A stretch of 33,553 bases of DNA from positions 1 to 33,553 of the forward strand of contig CAUJGQ010000176.1 of the NCBI GenBank assembly GCA_963170165.1, given 5' to 3'. The translations under genes and the position numbers were made by a program. The notes below the pieces were generated by a model. The model saw only the letters and a list, made by a program, of their open reading frames with translations, was not told where the DNA came from and ran no database searches. Each line of letters opens with the position of its first letter. Position 1 is the first letter of the stretch. Positions 23,225 through 32,147 of the stretch are shown in pieces. Source of the stretch: Chloroflexota bacterium (GTDB taxonomy: Bacteria > Chloroflexota > Dehalococcoidia > CAUJGQ01).

Positions 23225-23809
23225 TCAGTCTCCAGACAGCGCGGCTACAGCGGGGGAGAAGGTGGGGGCACGGCGGCGGCGCAGTGGCACGGCGGCGAGC
23301 ATGCCCAGTCCGGTCACCGCCACCACGGTGAGCAGGGAAGCGGTCAGGCCCGGCTTGAACGTCATCAGCGCGAGCTCGGCGATGGTCAGCCCCGTTAGCC
23401 CCTGCTCCGTCACCCAGATCACCGGGTCCGTCAGACGTTGGGCTATTGCCGGGGAGATGGGGCCATCGGCGGCGGTGGCCAGCGTCCGCCCCAGCGCCTG
23501 CATGCGCGGCGCGAGGACCAGCGGTCCGGCGAGCATGGAGAGCACCACGCCGCCGGCTGCAACCCGAATCCATCCCGCATCCCAGCCCCACACGTCATAC
23601 ACCATGTATACCGCCGGCAGCACGACCAGCACGGTGAGCACCGGCATCACCGGCGCGAACCGGCGGATGAGTCCAGCCCACAGCCGCGCGTCTGCGACGG
23701 TGCGCGACTCGCGCGCGTGATGCAGCGCCACATGCATGATGGTGGAGCCGCCGAACAGCGCGACGGCCGCAGTGACGTGAATGAACAGGGCGATCCGGTA
23801 ATCGGTCAC
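23225..23809 (-). CDS. DUF2269-like integral membrane protein
   Basis: A 194-residue polytopic protein starting at GTG 23809 (AGGAGGGAG upstream at 3-9 nt). Helices are visible at about 5-28 (ALFIHVTAAVALFGGSTIMHVAL), 52-72 (APVMPVLTVLVVLPAVYMVY), 80-102 and near the C-terminus. The IHVTAAVALFGG opening with a central His resembles DUF2269 / CopD-type membrane proteins. Its function is unknown; a heme or metal role for the helix histidines is speculation. It is divergent from the CaiB gene. Confidence 0.72.
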   Translation of the reverse strand: MTDYRIALFIHVTAAVALFGGSTIMHVALHHARESRTVADARLWAGLIRRFAPVMPVLTVLVVLPAVYMVYDVWGWDAGWIRVAAGGVVLSMLAGPLVLAPRMQALGRTLATAADGPISPAIAQRLTDPVIWVTEQGLTGLTIAELALMTFKPGLTASLLTVVAVTGLGMLAAVPLRRRRAPTFSPAVAALSGD

Positions 23810-24025
23810 GGGCTCCCTCCTAGTCTGAGTCCTGCCGTAGCGTGGTCTTGCTGCAAACCAGCATCCGCCGCGGCCGGCCACCGTGCATCAGACCTCAGTT
23901 CGGATAGTCAGAGGACGTTCGCACGATGAACGCTACGGCCCGAGTATCGGCGGCCGTGTGGGGCGTTACCGGACACACCCCGGCCGGTGGTGTGTCTTGC
24001 GTGAGTGGTACCCGGCAGCCGTTCC

Positions 24026-24055
24026 TTGACAGTCGGGTGCGGCCGTTCCTACGCT
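24026..24055 (+). promoter_or_regulatory. Promoter of the CaiB family gene
   Basis: A perfect TTGACA (24026-24031), an 18-nt spacer and TACGCT (24050-24055, 4/6) place the RNA start near 24062, giving a 27-nt leader with GAGGGAGG before the ATG at 24089. Confidence 0.6.
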
Positions 24056-24088
24056 GCGCGCGCGGGGCCTGTCCCGAGGGAGGCGCAG

Positions 24089-25339
24089 ATGGCGGGGTTT
24101 GGGGCGCTGCAGGGCTTGCGGGTGCTGGACCTGGGCTGGGCGATGGCCGGGCCGCAGGCGATGGGGATTCTGGCGGCCTACGGCGCCGACGTGATCAAGG
24201 TGGAGAGCCGTGCCCGCCTGGACCTGGCCCGCACCACCTTCGGCCCGATCATGCGACCCGACGACCCGGAAAATGGCTCCGGCTACTTCACCAACTTCAA
24301 CCGCAACAAGCGCTCCATCACCCTCAATATGACCTCCGAGCGCGGGCGGCAGCTGTTCGCCCAGCTGCTGGCCGTCTCTGATGGTCTCCTGGAGAACTTC
24401 TCTGCCGGTGTGCTCTCCAAGTGGGGCTTCCCCTATGCGGAGATGGCGCGTATCCGTCCTGATATTGTCTATGTCTCGATGGCCGGTTTTGGCCACACCG
24501 GCCCGTATCGCGACTATCAGACGTTCGGGCCCACGGTCCAGGCCGTCTCTGGGCTGACGCATCTCTCCGGCTTTCCGGAGCGTCCACCGGCGGGTTGGGG
24601 CTTCTCCTACATGGATCACACCGGCGGCTACATGGGCGCCATCGCCATGCTCCAAGCGCTGCTCCACCGCCGCCGCACGGGCCAGGGCCAGCATGTTGAC
24701 CTCGCGCAGGTCGAGGCCGCGATCACGCTCACCGGCACGGCCGTGCTGGACAAGGTGGTGAACGGCCGGGCCAGCGCCCGCGCGGGGAACGCCGCGCCGG
24801 AGACCGGCGCCTGCCCGCACGGGGTCTACCGCTGCGCGCCCGATGCCGACCCGCGCATCGGCGATGACGCCTGGGTGGCGATAGCGGTGGAGACCGATGA
24901 GCAGTGGCAGGCGCTGTGCGAGGTGATCGACGCCTCAGACCTGGCAGCTGAGCCGGGTTTGCACACGCCGGATGGCCGCCGTGCTGCCCGGGCCGCCATC
25001 GATGCCGCCATCGATGCCTGGACCCGTCCGCGTGATGCGGCCCACGCCACAGAGGTGCTGCAAGCGGCCGGCGTGCCGGCGGGGGTGGTGCAGCGCTCCC
25101 GCGACCTCGCCGAGGCAGACCCCCAGATCGCCCATCGGGGCATGCGTCCCCAGGTGACGCACGAGGTGATTGGCACCGTGACCGTCGATGGTGTGCCCGT
25201 GCGCTTTTCCCGCACCCCGGCCGAGCTGCGTACCGCCGGCCCGATGCTCGGCGGCCACAATGCGGAAGTATACGGTGACCTGCTCGGCCTCTCCTCGGAC
25301 GAGGTCCGCTGCCTGGAGGATGAGCAGGTCCTGTGGTAA
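24089..25339 (+). CDS. CaiB/BaiF CoA-transferase family protein
   Basis: A 416-residue family III CoA-transferase. The start GALQGLRVLDLGWAMAGPQAMGILAAYGADVIKVE is the family opening (nucleotide-fold strand and helix). YFTNFNRNKRSITLNM matches the CoA-binding segment, and D176 in FSYMDHTGGYMGA is the expected acyl-anchoring Asp. The C-terminal GVPAGVVQRSRDLAEADPQIAHRG is also diagnostic. Members move CoA between carboxylic acids; the specific acids cannot be inferred. The ATG at 24089 follows GAGGGAGG and fits the promoter; a GTG at 24005 lies upstream of the -35 and is rejected. Confidence 0.92.
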   Translation: MAGFGALQGLRVLDLGWAMAGPQAMGILAAYGADVIKVESRARLDLARTTFGPIMRPDDPENGSGYFTNFNRNKRSITLNMTSERGRQLFAQLLAVSDGLLENFSAGVLSKWGFPYAEMARIRPDIVYVSMAGFGHTGPYRDYQTFGPTVQAVSGLTHLSGFPERPPAGWGFSYMDHTGGYMGAIAMLQALLHRRRTGQGQHVDLAQVEAAITLTGTAVLDKVVNGRASARAGNAAPETGACPHGVYRCAPDADPRIGDDAWVAIAVETDEQWQALCEVIDASDLAAEPGLHTPDGRRAARAAIDAAIDAWTRPRDAAHATEVLQAAGVPAGVVQRSRDLAEADPQIAHRGMRPQVTHEVIGTVTVDGVPVRFSRTPAELRTAGPMLGGHNAEVYGDLLGLSSDEVRCLEDEQVLW

Positions 25340-25460
25340 AACGGTCCGGCTCCCTGCCGGCCACACACCTACCGCACGCGCAGCGCTCGCGACCCCGGCG
25401 CGCACGCGTTCCCCTGCGCAGCAGGCGAATGCCCGCAGGCCAGGGTGGGTATCCTGCGCC

Positions 25461-25561
25461 GTAAACGCCCGTCGACCAGAGTGCTAACGCTCGGTAAACT
25501 CGCCGGTCTGCGCCGCCGTGTTAATGCTGCCTTAACTCCTCCCTGCTCGTGGCCCGATAGC
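25461..25561 (+). promoter_or_regulatory. Cluster of TAA-centred direct repeats and weak promoter
   Basis: GTAAAC at 25461, CTAACG at 25484, GTAAAC at 25494, TTAATG at 25521 and TTAACT at 25532 recur upstream of the exported-protein gene. Two pairs have 10- and 11-bp periods, as OmpR/PhoB-family sites do. TTAACT (25532-25537), an 18-nt spacer and GATAGC (25556-25561) could be a weak, activator-dependent promoter. Confidence 0.4.
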
Positions 25562-25631
25562 GTGGGGATGCGGAGACCGCAACGTTTTCGGCACGTATCC
25601 CAACGGGATCAGACCGAGGAGGAAGGCATTC

Positions 25632-26327
25632 ATGAAGCATCGATGGATGAAAGCCGCGGCGGCGGGCACCACGGGCGCAGTGGTGGCTGCCGGGATGCTG
25701 GTTGGTGTCGTCAACGCCCGCCCCGGTGAGCAGGCGGCGACCCCGACCCCCACCACTACGCCGCGGGCCGGCGCCGGCGCGACCGAGCGTCAGCAGCGCA
25801 CGGAGGAGTTCATCAACCGGCTGGCCACCAACCTGGGCGTGAGCCCGGACCGGCTGCGCGAGGCGCTGAAGCTGACGGGCATCCAGGAGATTGACGCCGC
25901 TATTGCGGCCGGTCGCATCACCGCCGAGCAAGGCCAGCGGGCGAAGGACGCGATCAACAGTGGCAACCTGCCGCACTTCGGAATGCCCGGCAACCGCGGC
26001 GGCCGTCACGGCGGTCCGGGCATGGACTTCGGCGATATCATGCGCCGCCACGATGACGGCGTGGCGCAGTTCCTCGGCATTACGGAGGACAAGCTGCGCG
26101 AGGAGATGCGCAGCGGCAAGAGCCTGGCCGAGGTCGCCCAGGCCAACGGCAAGACCGCCGCTCAATTGAAGACCTTCATCCTGACGAACGCCAAGACGCG
26201 GCTGGACCAGGCGGTCAAGGATGGCAAGATCACCCAGCAGGTGGCCGACCGCATGTACCAGGAGCTGGAACAGCGGGTCGATGACATGATCAACCGCAAG
26301 CCCGGCACACGCCCGGGGCGCAACTAA
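25632..26327 (+). CDS. Exported helical repeat protein, unknown function
   Basis: A 231-residue protein with a signal peptide (cleavage likely after VNA, residue 29) and a Thr/Pro-rich linker (TPTPTTTPRAG). Two related helical modules follow: NLGVSPDRLREALK...AAIAAGRITAEQGQRAKDAI and FLGITEDKLREEMRSGKSLAEVAQANGKTAAQLK...AVKDGKITQQVADRMYQEL. A Gly/His/Arg-rich spacer (GMPGNRGGRHGGPGMDF) lies between them. The modules resemble a family of exported proteins common in Chloroflexota and Actinomycetota, possibly cell-envelope related; no function is assigned. The ATG at 25632 follows GAGGAGGAAGG. It is adjacent to and probably controlled by the two-component system downstream. Confidence 0.78.
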   Translation: MKHRWMKAAAAGTTGAVVAAGMLVGVVNARPGEQAATPTPTTTPRAGAGATERQQRTEEFINRLATNLGVSPDRLREALKLTGIQEIDAAIAAGRITAEQGQRAKDAINSGNLPHFGMPGNRGGRHGGPGMDFGDIMRRHDDGVAQFLGITEDKLREEMRSGKSLAEVAQANGKTAAQLKTFILTNAKTRLDQAVKDGKITQQVADRMYQELEQRVDDMINRKPGTRPGRN

Positions 26328-26378
26328 TCCCAGCCGGCGGCGGCGGATGCTCCCCCGAGTCGCGCGCCGGCTGCGCAA

Positions 26379-26415
26379 GGGGCGGGCGGGATCACCCCAA
26401 CATCCCGCCCGCCCC
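26379..26415 (+). terminator. Perfect 14-bp GC-rich hairpin
   Basis: GGGGCGGGCGGGAT (26379-26392) pairs perfectly with ATCCCGCCCGCCCC (26402-26415) around a 9-nt loop. It sits between the exported-protein gene and the response regulator and ends 13 nt before the regulator's ATG. It lacks a T-run but is very stable, so it is a likely terminator for the upstream gene. Confidence 0.6.
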
Positions 26416-26416
26416 G

Positions 26417-26422
26417 TACACT
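26417..26422 (+). promoter_or_regulatory. -10 box of a possibly leaderless response-regulator transcript
   Basis: TACACT ends 6 nt before the ATG at 26429, and no Shine-Dalgarno precedes that ATG. A TAnnnT box at this distance is the known layout of leaderless promoters, with RNA starting at the A of ATG. No good -35 is visible. Confidence 0.4.
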
Positions 26423-26428
26423 ACCGCT

Positions 26429-27154
<726 letters not shown>

Positions 27155-27158
27155 CGGC

Positions 27159-28640
27159 GTGTCCATCCGCACCCAGCTGATCGCTGCCTTCTCCGCGTTG
27201 ATCCTGCTGGCACTGCTGCTCGCGGGGGGCGCCGTCATCGCCCTGCGCCTGGAAAACGAGCGGCAGGCGGCGCTGGACCGGCTGGCCGTCGCTGCCCCAC
27301 AGATCACCCTTGACCTCTTCCGCCTCCAGCGCCAGAACGCCTCGCCGGAGACGGTGCTTGACTACGTGCGCGAACAGGCGCGGGCACAAGACGTTCGCGC
27401 GTTGATCGTGGACCGCGCGGGCACCGTCACCATCGATACGGGCGACACGCTGCGCGGCAAGCAACTGGCCATCCCTGAGGCGGATCCGGCCGGACCGGCC
27501 GGTTACCGCATGTGGGAAGGCTCGGGCGAGGGGCAGGACGGATTGATCTTCCTGGCAGCGGCCGTCGGCCCTGGCCTGGGCGAGCGCCGCGGCGGCCCCC
27601 GCATTCAGTTGCCGCTTCTGACCGAGACGGTCGTACTGGCGGTGCCGCAGCAGACCGTTACCAACGCCTGGCGAGGGCTGCTGCCCGGCCTGATGTCGGC
27701 GGGGCTGATCGCGTTGACGCTGTCGGCGGTGGTGGCAGCCCTCTTTGCCCGGTCCATCGCCCGGCCGCTGCAGGCGCTCACCCGCGCCTCGGAGGAGATG
27801 GCGCGCGGCAACTTTGACCACGACCTCCAGGTCCGCCGCAGTGACGAGATCGGCCGGCTGGCGTCGGCCTTCAACCGGATGGCGCGAGAAGTCGGCAAGA
27901 GCCACCTCCAGATGCGTGGCCTGCTGGCCAACGTGACGCACGATCTCAAGACCCCGCTGACCTCGGTGATCGGCTTCGCCCAGGCGCTGCGCGATGGCGA
28001 TGTGGATGAGCCCGCAGCGGTGCGCGATACCGGCGCCATCATCCACGACGAAGCGCAGCGCATCCGCCTGCTGGTAGACGACCTGCTGTACCTCTCCGAG
28101 ATTGAGAGCGGCCAGGCTGTCTTCACCAAGGAGCCGGTAGAACTGCCTGCGCTGACCACCCGCGCTATGCGGCGGGCGGGCCCGGCGCTGGCCGAGCGCA
28201 ACATCCGGCTGGAGCAGGCGTTGCCGGTGGCGCTGACGGTGCAGGGCGACGGTCGCAAGCTGGAGCGCATCCTCGACAACCTGCTGGATAACGCCGCCAA
28301 GTACACGCCCGAAGGCGGGCGGGTAGAAGTGCGCGCTCGCCGCGAGCCGGGTACCGGCGTGATCATCGAGGTGTTCAACACCGGCTCGTACATTGCGCCA
28401 GAGGACCTGGAGCGTGTGTTTGACCGGTTTGCCCGGCTGGACCGCGCCCGTGGCCGGGCCGGCGGCAGCGGGCTGGGGCTGGCGATTGCCCGCGAACTGG
28501 CAGAACTGCACGGCGGGACGCTCACCGCCACCAGCGACGCCGCGGGCACCACCTTCACGCTGACACTGACCGAGCCGAAAGCCGTGGCGGCCACGGCCAC
28601 CACGCCGGCCGGCACGGCTCCGCGTCCCGCTGCCCTCTAG
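27159..28640 (+). CDS. Membrane sensor histidine kinase (HAMP-HisKA-HATPase_c)
   Basis: A 493-residue kinase starting at GTG 27159, 4 nt after the regulator's stop. TM1 is at about 8-29 and an extracytoplasmic sensor region at about 30-172. TM2 is at about 173-197 (LLPGLMSAGLIALTLSAVVAALF), followed by HAMP (about 198-250). HisKA has the phospho-acceptor H261 in NVTHDLKTPLTS. The ATPase domain has N378 in LLDNAAKYTPEGG, and the GSGLGLAIARELAELHGG box is near the end. The sensed signal is unknown. It is co-transcribed with the response regulator. The ribosome site (AGGAAGG) is about 12 nt upstream. Confidence 0.95.
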   Translation: MSIRTQLIAAFSALILLALLLAGGAVIALRLENERQAALDRLAVAAPQITLDLFRLQRQNASPETVLDYVREQARAQDVRALIVDRAGTVTIDTGDTLRGKQLAIPEADPAGPAGYRMWEGSGEGQDGLIFLAAAVGPGLGERRGGPRIQLPLLTETVVLAVPQQTVTNAWRGLLPGLMSAGLIALTLSAVVAALFARSIARPLQALTRASEEMARGNFDHDLQVRRSDEIGRLASAFNRMAREVGKSHLQMRGLLANVTHDLKTPLTSVIGFAQALRDGDVDEPAAVRDTGAIIHDEAQRIRLLVDDLLYLSEIESGQAVFTKEPVELPALTTRAMRRAGPALAERNIRLEQALPVALTVQGDGRKLERILDNLLDNAAKYTPEGGRVEVRARREPGTGVIIEVFNTGSYIAPEDLERVFDRFARLDRARGRAGGSGLGLAIARELAELHGGTLTATSDAAGTTFTLTLTEPKAVAATATTPAGTAPRPAAL

Positions 28641-28646
28641 CCCGCG

Positions 28647-29180
28647 CTACTCGGTCTGACAGTGGGCCTCTAGGAACCACAGGTGTTTGTCGATGTCACG
28701 CACGACCTCAGTCAGCAGGTCAGCGGTGCCGGTATCGCCTGCCTGCTCGGCAGTGTCGATGCCGGTGCGGGTCGAGGCTGCATAGGCGGCGTAGCGCTCG
28801 GCCAGTGCCTCGACGTGTTGTAGTCCGCGGCGCAGCCCCTCCGGGAACTCCGGCAGCCGCGAGTCTGCTGCCGCCATCCGCACCGTGCCGCGCGCTTCGC
28901 CGCCCAACGCCGTTACCCGCTCGGCAATTTGGTCGATATAGCCGTCGATGTTCTTGGCCAGCAGGTCGAACAGCTCGTGCAACTGGAAGAACTCCGGCCC
29001 CTTGACGTTCCAGTGCGCCTGCTTGGTCTGGCTGTAGAGATCCGAAGTGTCCGCCAGCTGCTGGTTGAGCAGCGACACCATCTTGCGCCGCGTCTCGAGC
29101 GCCAGGTCGCTGCGTGTCTCCGCCAGCCGTTCTTTGCCCTCGGCGCCGCGCCGCCCGTTCGTCCGTGCCTGCGTTGCCAT
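28647..29180 (-). CDS. Dps family ferroxidase / DNA protection protein
   Basis: A 177-residue Dps-like ferritin. The inter-subunit ferroxidase site is complete: H56, H68 and D72 (QTKQAHWNVKGPEFFQLHELFD) and, from the partner subunit, D83 and E87, with the canonical H-x11-H-x3-D-x10-D-x3-E spacing. A basic N-terminal tail (QARTNGRRGAEGKER) could bind DNA. It should oxidise ferrous iron with peroxide, store the iron and protect DNA. The ATG at 29180 is preceded by AGGTGA at a short spacing; a GTG one codon upstream is an alternative. It converges on the sensor kinase with 6 nt between stops. Confidence 0.93.
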   Translation of the reverse strand: MATQARTNGRRGAEGKERLAETRSDLALETRRKMVSLLNQQLADTSDLYSQTKQAHWNVKGPEFFQLHELFDLLAKNIDGYIDQIAERVTALGGEARGTVRMAAADSRLPEFPEGLRRGLQHVEALAERYAAYAASTRTGIDTAEQAGDTGTADLLTEVVRDIDKHLWFLEAHCQTE

Positions 29181-29330
29181 CACTCACCTACTGATGCGTT
29201 CTTCCTTCGACCGTACGGGGATGGCCGGCGCGTTGGTACCACCCTGGGAGGTAACAGGGAAGCCGAATGGGTCAGCTATGACCGGGGGAGACCCCGCTAC
29301 ACTGAATGGAGGGAAAGGGAGGCACGCGGC

Positions 29331-29543
29331 ATGCTGTTCTTGGTACGAATGCTCGGTTTCTGGCTGCTGCGGCGCTTGGGAATGCGGATGTTTGCCGAGC
29401 TGCGTGCGGGCAACGTGCCCGGCGCCGCCCGCCACCTGCGCCGCACTGCTACCATCGCGGCCCAGATCGCCGGCATCAGCCTGCTGGCGCTGCTGCTCCT
29501 GTTCATCCTGTTGCTCGCCCTGCTGACCAAGCTGCTGTTCTAA
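29331..29543 (+). CDS. Small membrane protein, unknown function (70 aa)
   Basis: A 70-residue protein with a basic amphipathic N-terminal half (VRMLGFWLLRRLGMRMFAEL) and a strongly hydrophobic C-terminal helix (QIAGISLLALLLLFILLLAL). The ATG at 29331 follows GGGAGG at 8 nt, better than the upstream in-frame starts that overlap the Dps gene. It is divergent from dps. No family was recognised. Confidence 0.7.
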   Translation: MLFLVRMLGFWLLRRLGMRMFAELRAGNVPGAARHLRRTATIAAQIAGISLLALLLLFILLLALLTKLLF

Positions 29544-29988
29544 CCCGGATGATTCATGAGGGGGCAACCCGCGCCGGCGTGGCGCGCAGGAAACACCAGC
29601 CGGAGCATCGGGTTGCTGCGGTCCCGCCCCGGCCGGTGCGACATGGCCGCTCCCGGCGTGTTCCCCCTGCGCAGGAGGGATGGCGGCCGTGGGAAGTGTC
29701 CCTCACCCCGGCCGACTATGCATGATCCGGACCAGCGGGTCAGCGTTCTGCCGCGCGATTTTGGTGATCCGCCGCTGCGACCTCAGGACTGACCGCCTGT
29801 CCCAGTCCGCAATGGTCAGATGGCGCGCAATCTGGGAGCCATGTCTGCATGCAGGCGAGAGCAGAGGCTGAGGGGAAGGGTTCCGTTCCGCCGCTCGCTG
29901 CCGTTAGCAGCCGCACGCTATCCTTGGGGCGCGCCGGCCCGCCGAGAGCAGACAGCTTCCCGCGCGGGCGCGCCGGGGGAGGCGGGCG
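29544..29988. other. 445-bp intergenic region upstream of the AidB-like gene
   Basis: I found no convincing gene. The short plus-strand ORF at 29556-29792 is arginine/proline-rich and lacks a ribosome site. A 6-bp inverted repeat, GGACTG (29786-29791) with CAGTCC (29803-29808), is present. The promoter of the AidB-like gene is probably here, but no strong -35/-10 pair is visible. Confidence 0.5.
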
Positions 29989-31773
29989 ATGACAAGCATG
30001 ACTGGCAGACCAGCCGCAGCCTACGGGGCGATGCCGGAGGCGGTGGGGCTGAACTTCTCGGACGAGGACCGCAACCTGCACGCCGTCTTGCGGCTGCGGC
30101 TGGGAGCGGAGCATCACGAGCGGGCGGCGGCGATTCTCCACGAGGCTGGTGCGGTGGCCGGCGGCGAGCTGGACCGGCTGGCGCGTGACGCCGAACGTCA
30201 TCCTCCGCGGCTGGAGCAGTACGCCCCCAGCGGCGCGCGCATCGACGAAATCGTCTACCACCCGGCGTATAGCGCCATGGAACGCATCACCTTCGGCCGG
30301 TTCGCGCTGGCGGCGATGAGCCACCGGCCGGTGCTGGGCTTCCCTGCTCCCGCGCCGCATACCTTCAAGTACGCCCTGTCCTATGTGCTGGTGCAGAGCG
30401 AGTTTGGCCTGTTCTGCCCCGTGAACATGACCGACTCGCTGGCGCGCGTGCTGCGCCTGTTTGGCGATGAGCGCCAGCAGGCACTGTATGTCTCCCGCCT
30501 GACCGAGACCGACCCGGCGCGGCTGTACCAGGGGGCAATGTTCCTCACCGAGCGGGCGGGCGGGTCGGACGTCGGCGCCTCGGAGACGGTGGCGCGGCGC
30601 ACGCCGCAGGGCTGGGCGCTGTCTGGCGACAAGTGGTTCTGCTCGAACGTCTCGGCAGACCTGATGCTGACGCTCGCCCGGCCACAGGGCGCGCCGCTGG
30701 GCACCAAGGGCTTGGGCCTGTTCCTCGTGCCGCGTGTGATGGACGGCCGGCGTAACGGTTACCTCATCAACCGGCTGAAGGACAAGTTGGGCACGCGTGA
30801 CATGGCCTCCGGCGAGGTGACGTTTGACGGCGCACTGGCGGAGCAGGTGGGGGACCTGGAGCGCGGCTTTGTGCAGATGATGGTAATGGTCAACTCGTCG
30901 CGCCTGTCCAACGCGATGCGTGCCGCCGCCATGACCCGCCGTGGCTACCTGGAGGCGTTGGTCAGTGCCCGCGGGCGGATGGCCTTCGGCAGGCCGCTGG
31001 CCGAGCTGCCGCTGATGCGCGAGACGCTGACCGAGCTGCTGCTCGATACCGAGGCAGCGCTGTCGGTGGTGCTGCATGCCGGACAGGTGTACGACCGGGC
31101 GGACAGCGGTGACAGCGCGGCCAAGGCGCTGCTGCGCATCCTCACGCCGCTGGCCAAGTTCTCCCTGTGCAAGCGGGCGCGCTGGTCCACCGGCGAGGCG
31201 CTGGAGGCGCGCGGCGGCAACGGCTACATCGAGGAATGGGTCAACGCCCGCCTGCTGCGTGACGCCCACCTCGGCTCGGTGTGGGAGGGGACGAGCAATA
31301 TCATCGCCCTGGATGTGCTGCGCGCCTTCGAGCGCGACGGGGCAGACGCCGTCCTGTTCGCCGATCTCGATGAGCGGCTGGCGGCGCTGGCCGGCCCGCA
31401 TGCACGCAGAGCGGGGGCGCTGCTGAGCCGCGCAGTGGCGCGCGCCCGCCGCACGGTGGAGCAGGTGAAAGCGGCGGACAACCCGGAGCGCGAGGCGGCG
31501 ATGTGGCGGCTGGCAGAGCGGCTGGCGCGCCTATGGACAGCCTCCACCCTGCTGGAGGAGGCAGAGGCCGAGAGCGGCACATCGTACCGCAAGCTGGTGG
31601 TGGCATGCGAGTACCTGCGCCGCCGGGTGCTGCTGCCGGAGGGAGAGGTCTGGCTTGGCCCGCGTCCCGCCGCTACCGGCTGGTTCGATGCCGTGACCGA
31701 CAGCACGCCGGTGCCGGCCGCTGCCGCCGTGCCGCTGATCAACGCGCTGGAGGTGGAGGCGCTGGAGCGATGA
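29989..31773 (+). CDS. AidB-like acyl-CoA dehydrogenase
   Basis: A 594-residue flavoprotein of the acyl-CoA dehydrogenase superfamily with AidB-type features. These are FLTERAGGSDVGASET (185-200), LSGDKWFCSN (211-220), FLVPRV (245-250), RLKDKLGTRDMASGEV (262-277) and, near the C-terminus, GGNGYIEEWVNARLLRDAHLGSVWEGTSN then ALDVLRAF. In E. coli, AidB is induced by alkylating agents, binds DNA and is thought to protect it; its substrate is uncertain. The ATG at 29989 follows GGGGGAGG at 6 nt. The next gene on this strand is a YcaQ-type DNA glycosylase, which supports a DNA-damage context. It may equally be a catabolic dehydrogenase. Confidence 0.9.
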   Translation: MTSMTGRPAAAYGAMPEAVGLNFSDEDRNLHAVLRLRLGAEHHERAAAILHEAGAVAGGELDRLARDAERHPPRLEQYAPSGARIDEIVYHPAYSAMERITFGRFALAAMSHRPVLGFPAPAPHTFKYALSYVLVQSEFGLFCPVNMTDSLARVLRLFGDERQQALYVSRLTETDPARLYQGAMFLTERAGGSDVGASETVARRTPQGWALSGDKWFCSNVSADLMLTLARPQGAPLGTKGLGLFLVPRVMDGRRNGYLINRLKDKLGTRDMASGEVTFDGALAEQVGDLERGFVQMMVMVNSSRLSNAMRAAAMTRRGYLEALVSARGRMAFGRPLAELPLMRETLTELLLDTEAALSVVLHAGQVYDRADSGDSAAKALLRILTPLAKFSLCKRARWSTGEALEARGGNGYIEEWVNARLLRDAHLGSVWEGTSNIIALDVLRAFERDGADAVLFADLDERLAALAGPHARRAGALLSRAVARARRTVEQVKAADNPEREAAMWRLAERLARLWTASTLLEEAEAESGTSYRKLVVACEYLRRRVLLPEGEVWLGPRPAATGWFDAVTDSTPVPAAAAVPLINALEVEALER

Positions 31774-32147
31774 GCATCGGTGCCACCCTCACCCCTGACA
31801 GCGACCCAGCCGCGACGGTGCACGAGCGCGCCTGACCGATGGCCTGTGCCGCGCCATCGATGAGCACGCACCGCGGCTACGGGACCTCTCCGCCTGCCAC
31901 GCACGACCCCCCGCCGCGGTCGCTCCACGGTCCTGCCACCACCGAGGATCAGGGCCATGCAGTGCGGCTCGGCCTGGCGTTCACGGACACCACCGATGTC
32001 CGGCCGTTGCTGGATGAACGGCCCATCGCGCGCTATTCCTCGGGCATGACATCGGCCGGCAAGTATTGGAGCGGGCCGGAGCAGCGCCGTGCTGACAGGG
32101 CGCTGGCGCGCTGCTCCGCTATACTCCCGCCGGGAGGTGCACGGCCG
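31774..32147. other. 374-bp region between the AidB-like and YcaQ-like genes
   Basis: It contains no convincing gene. The open frame continuing upstream from the YcaQ start to 31839 lacks a ribosome site and reads as low-complexity Pro/Arg/Thr. TATACT (32120-32125) is a good -10 candidate 7 nt before GGGAGG, but no matching -35 at 16-18 nt was found. Confidence 0.45.

Noticed and set aside
29740-31401. 553-aa minus-strand ORF
   Set aside because: Shadow of the AidB-like gene; no domain signal and no ribosome site.
31770-31835. 21-codon ORF overlapping the AidB-like stop by ATGA
   Set aside because: Although it could be translationally coupled, it is too short and has no recognisable pattern or conservation evidence.
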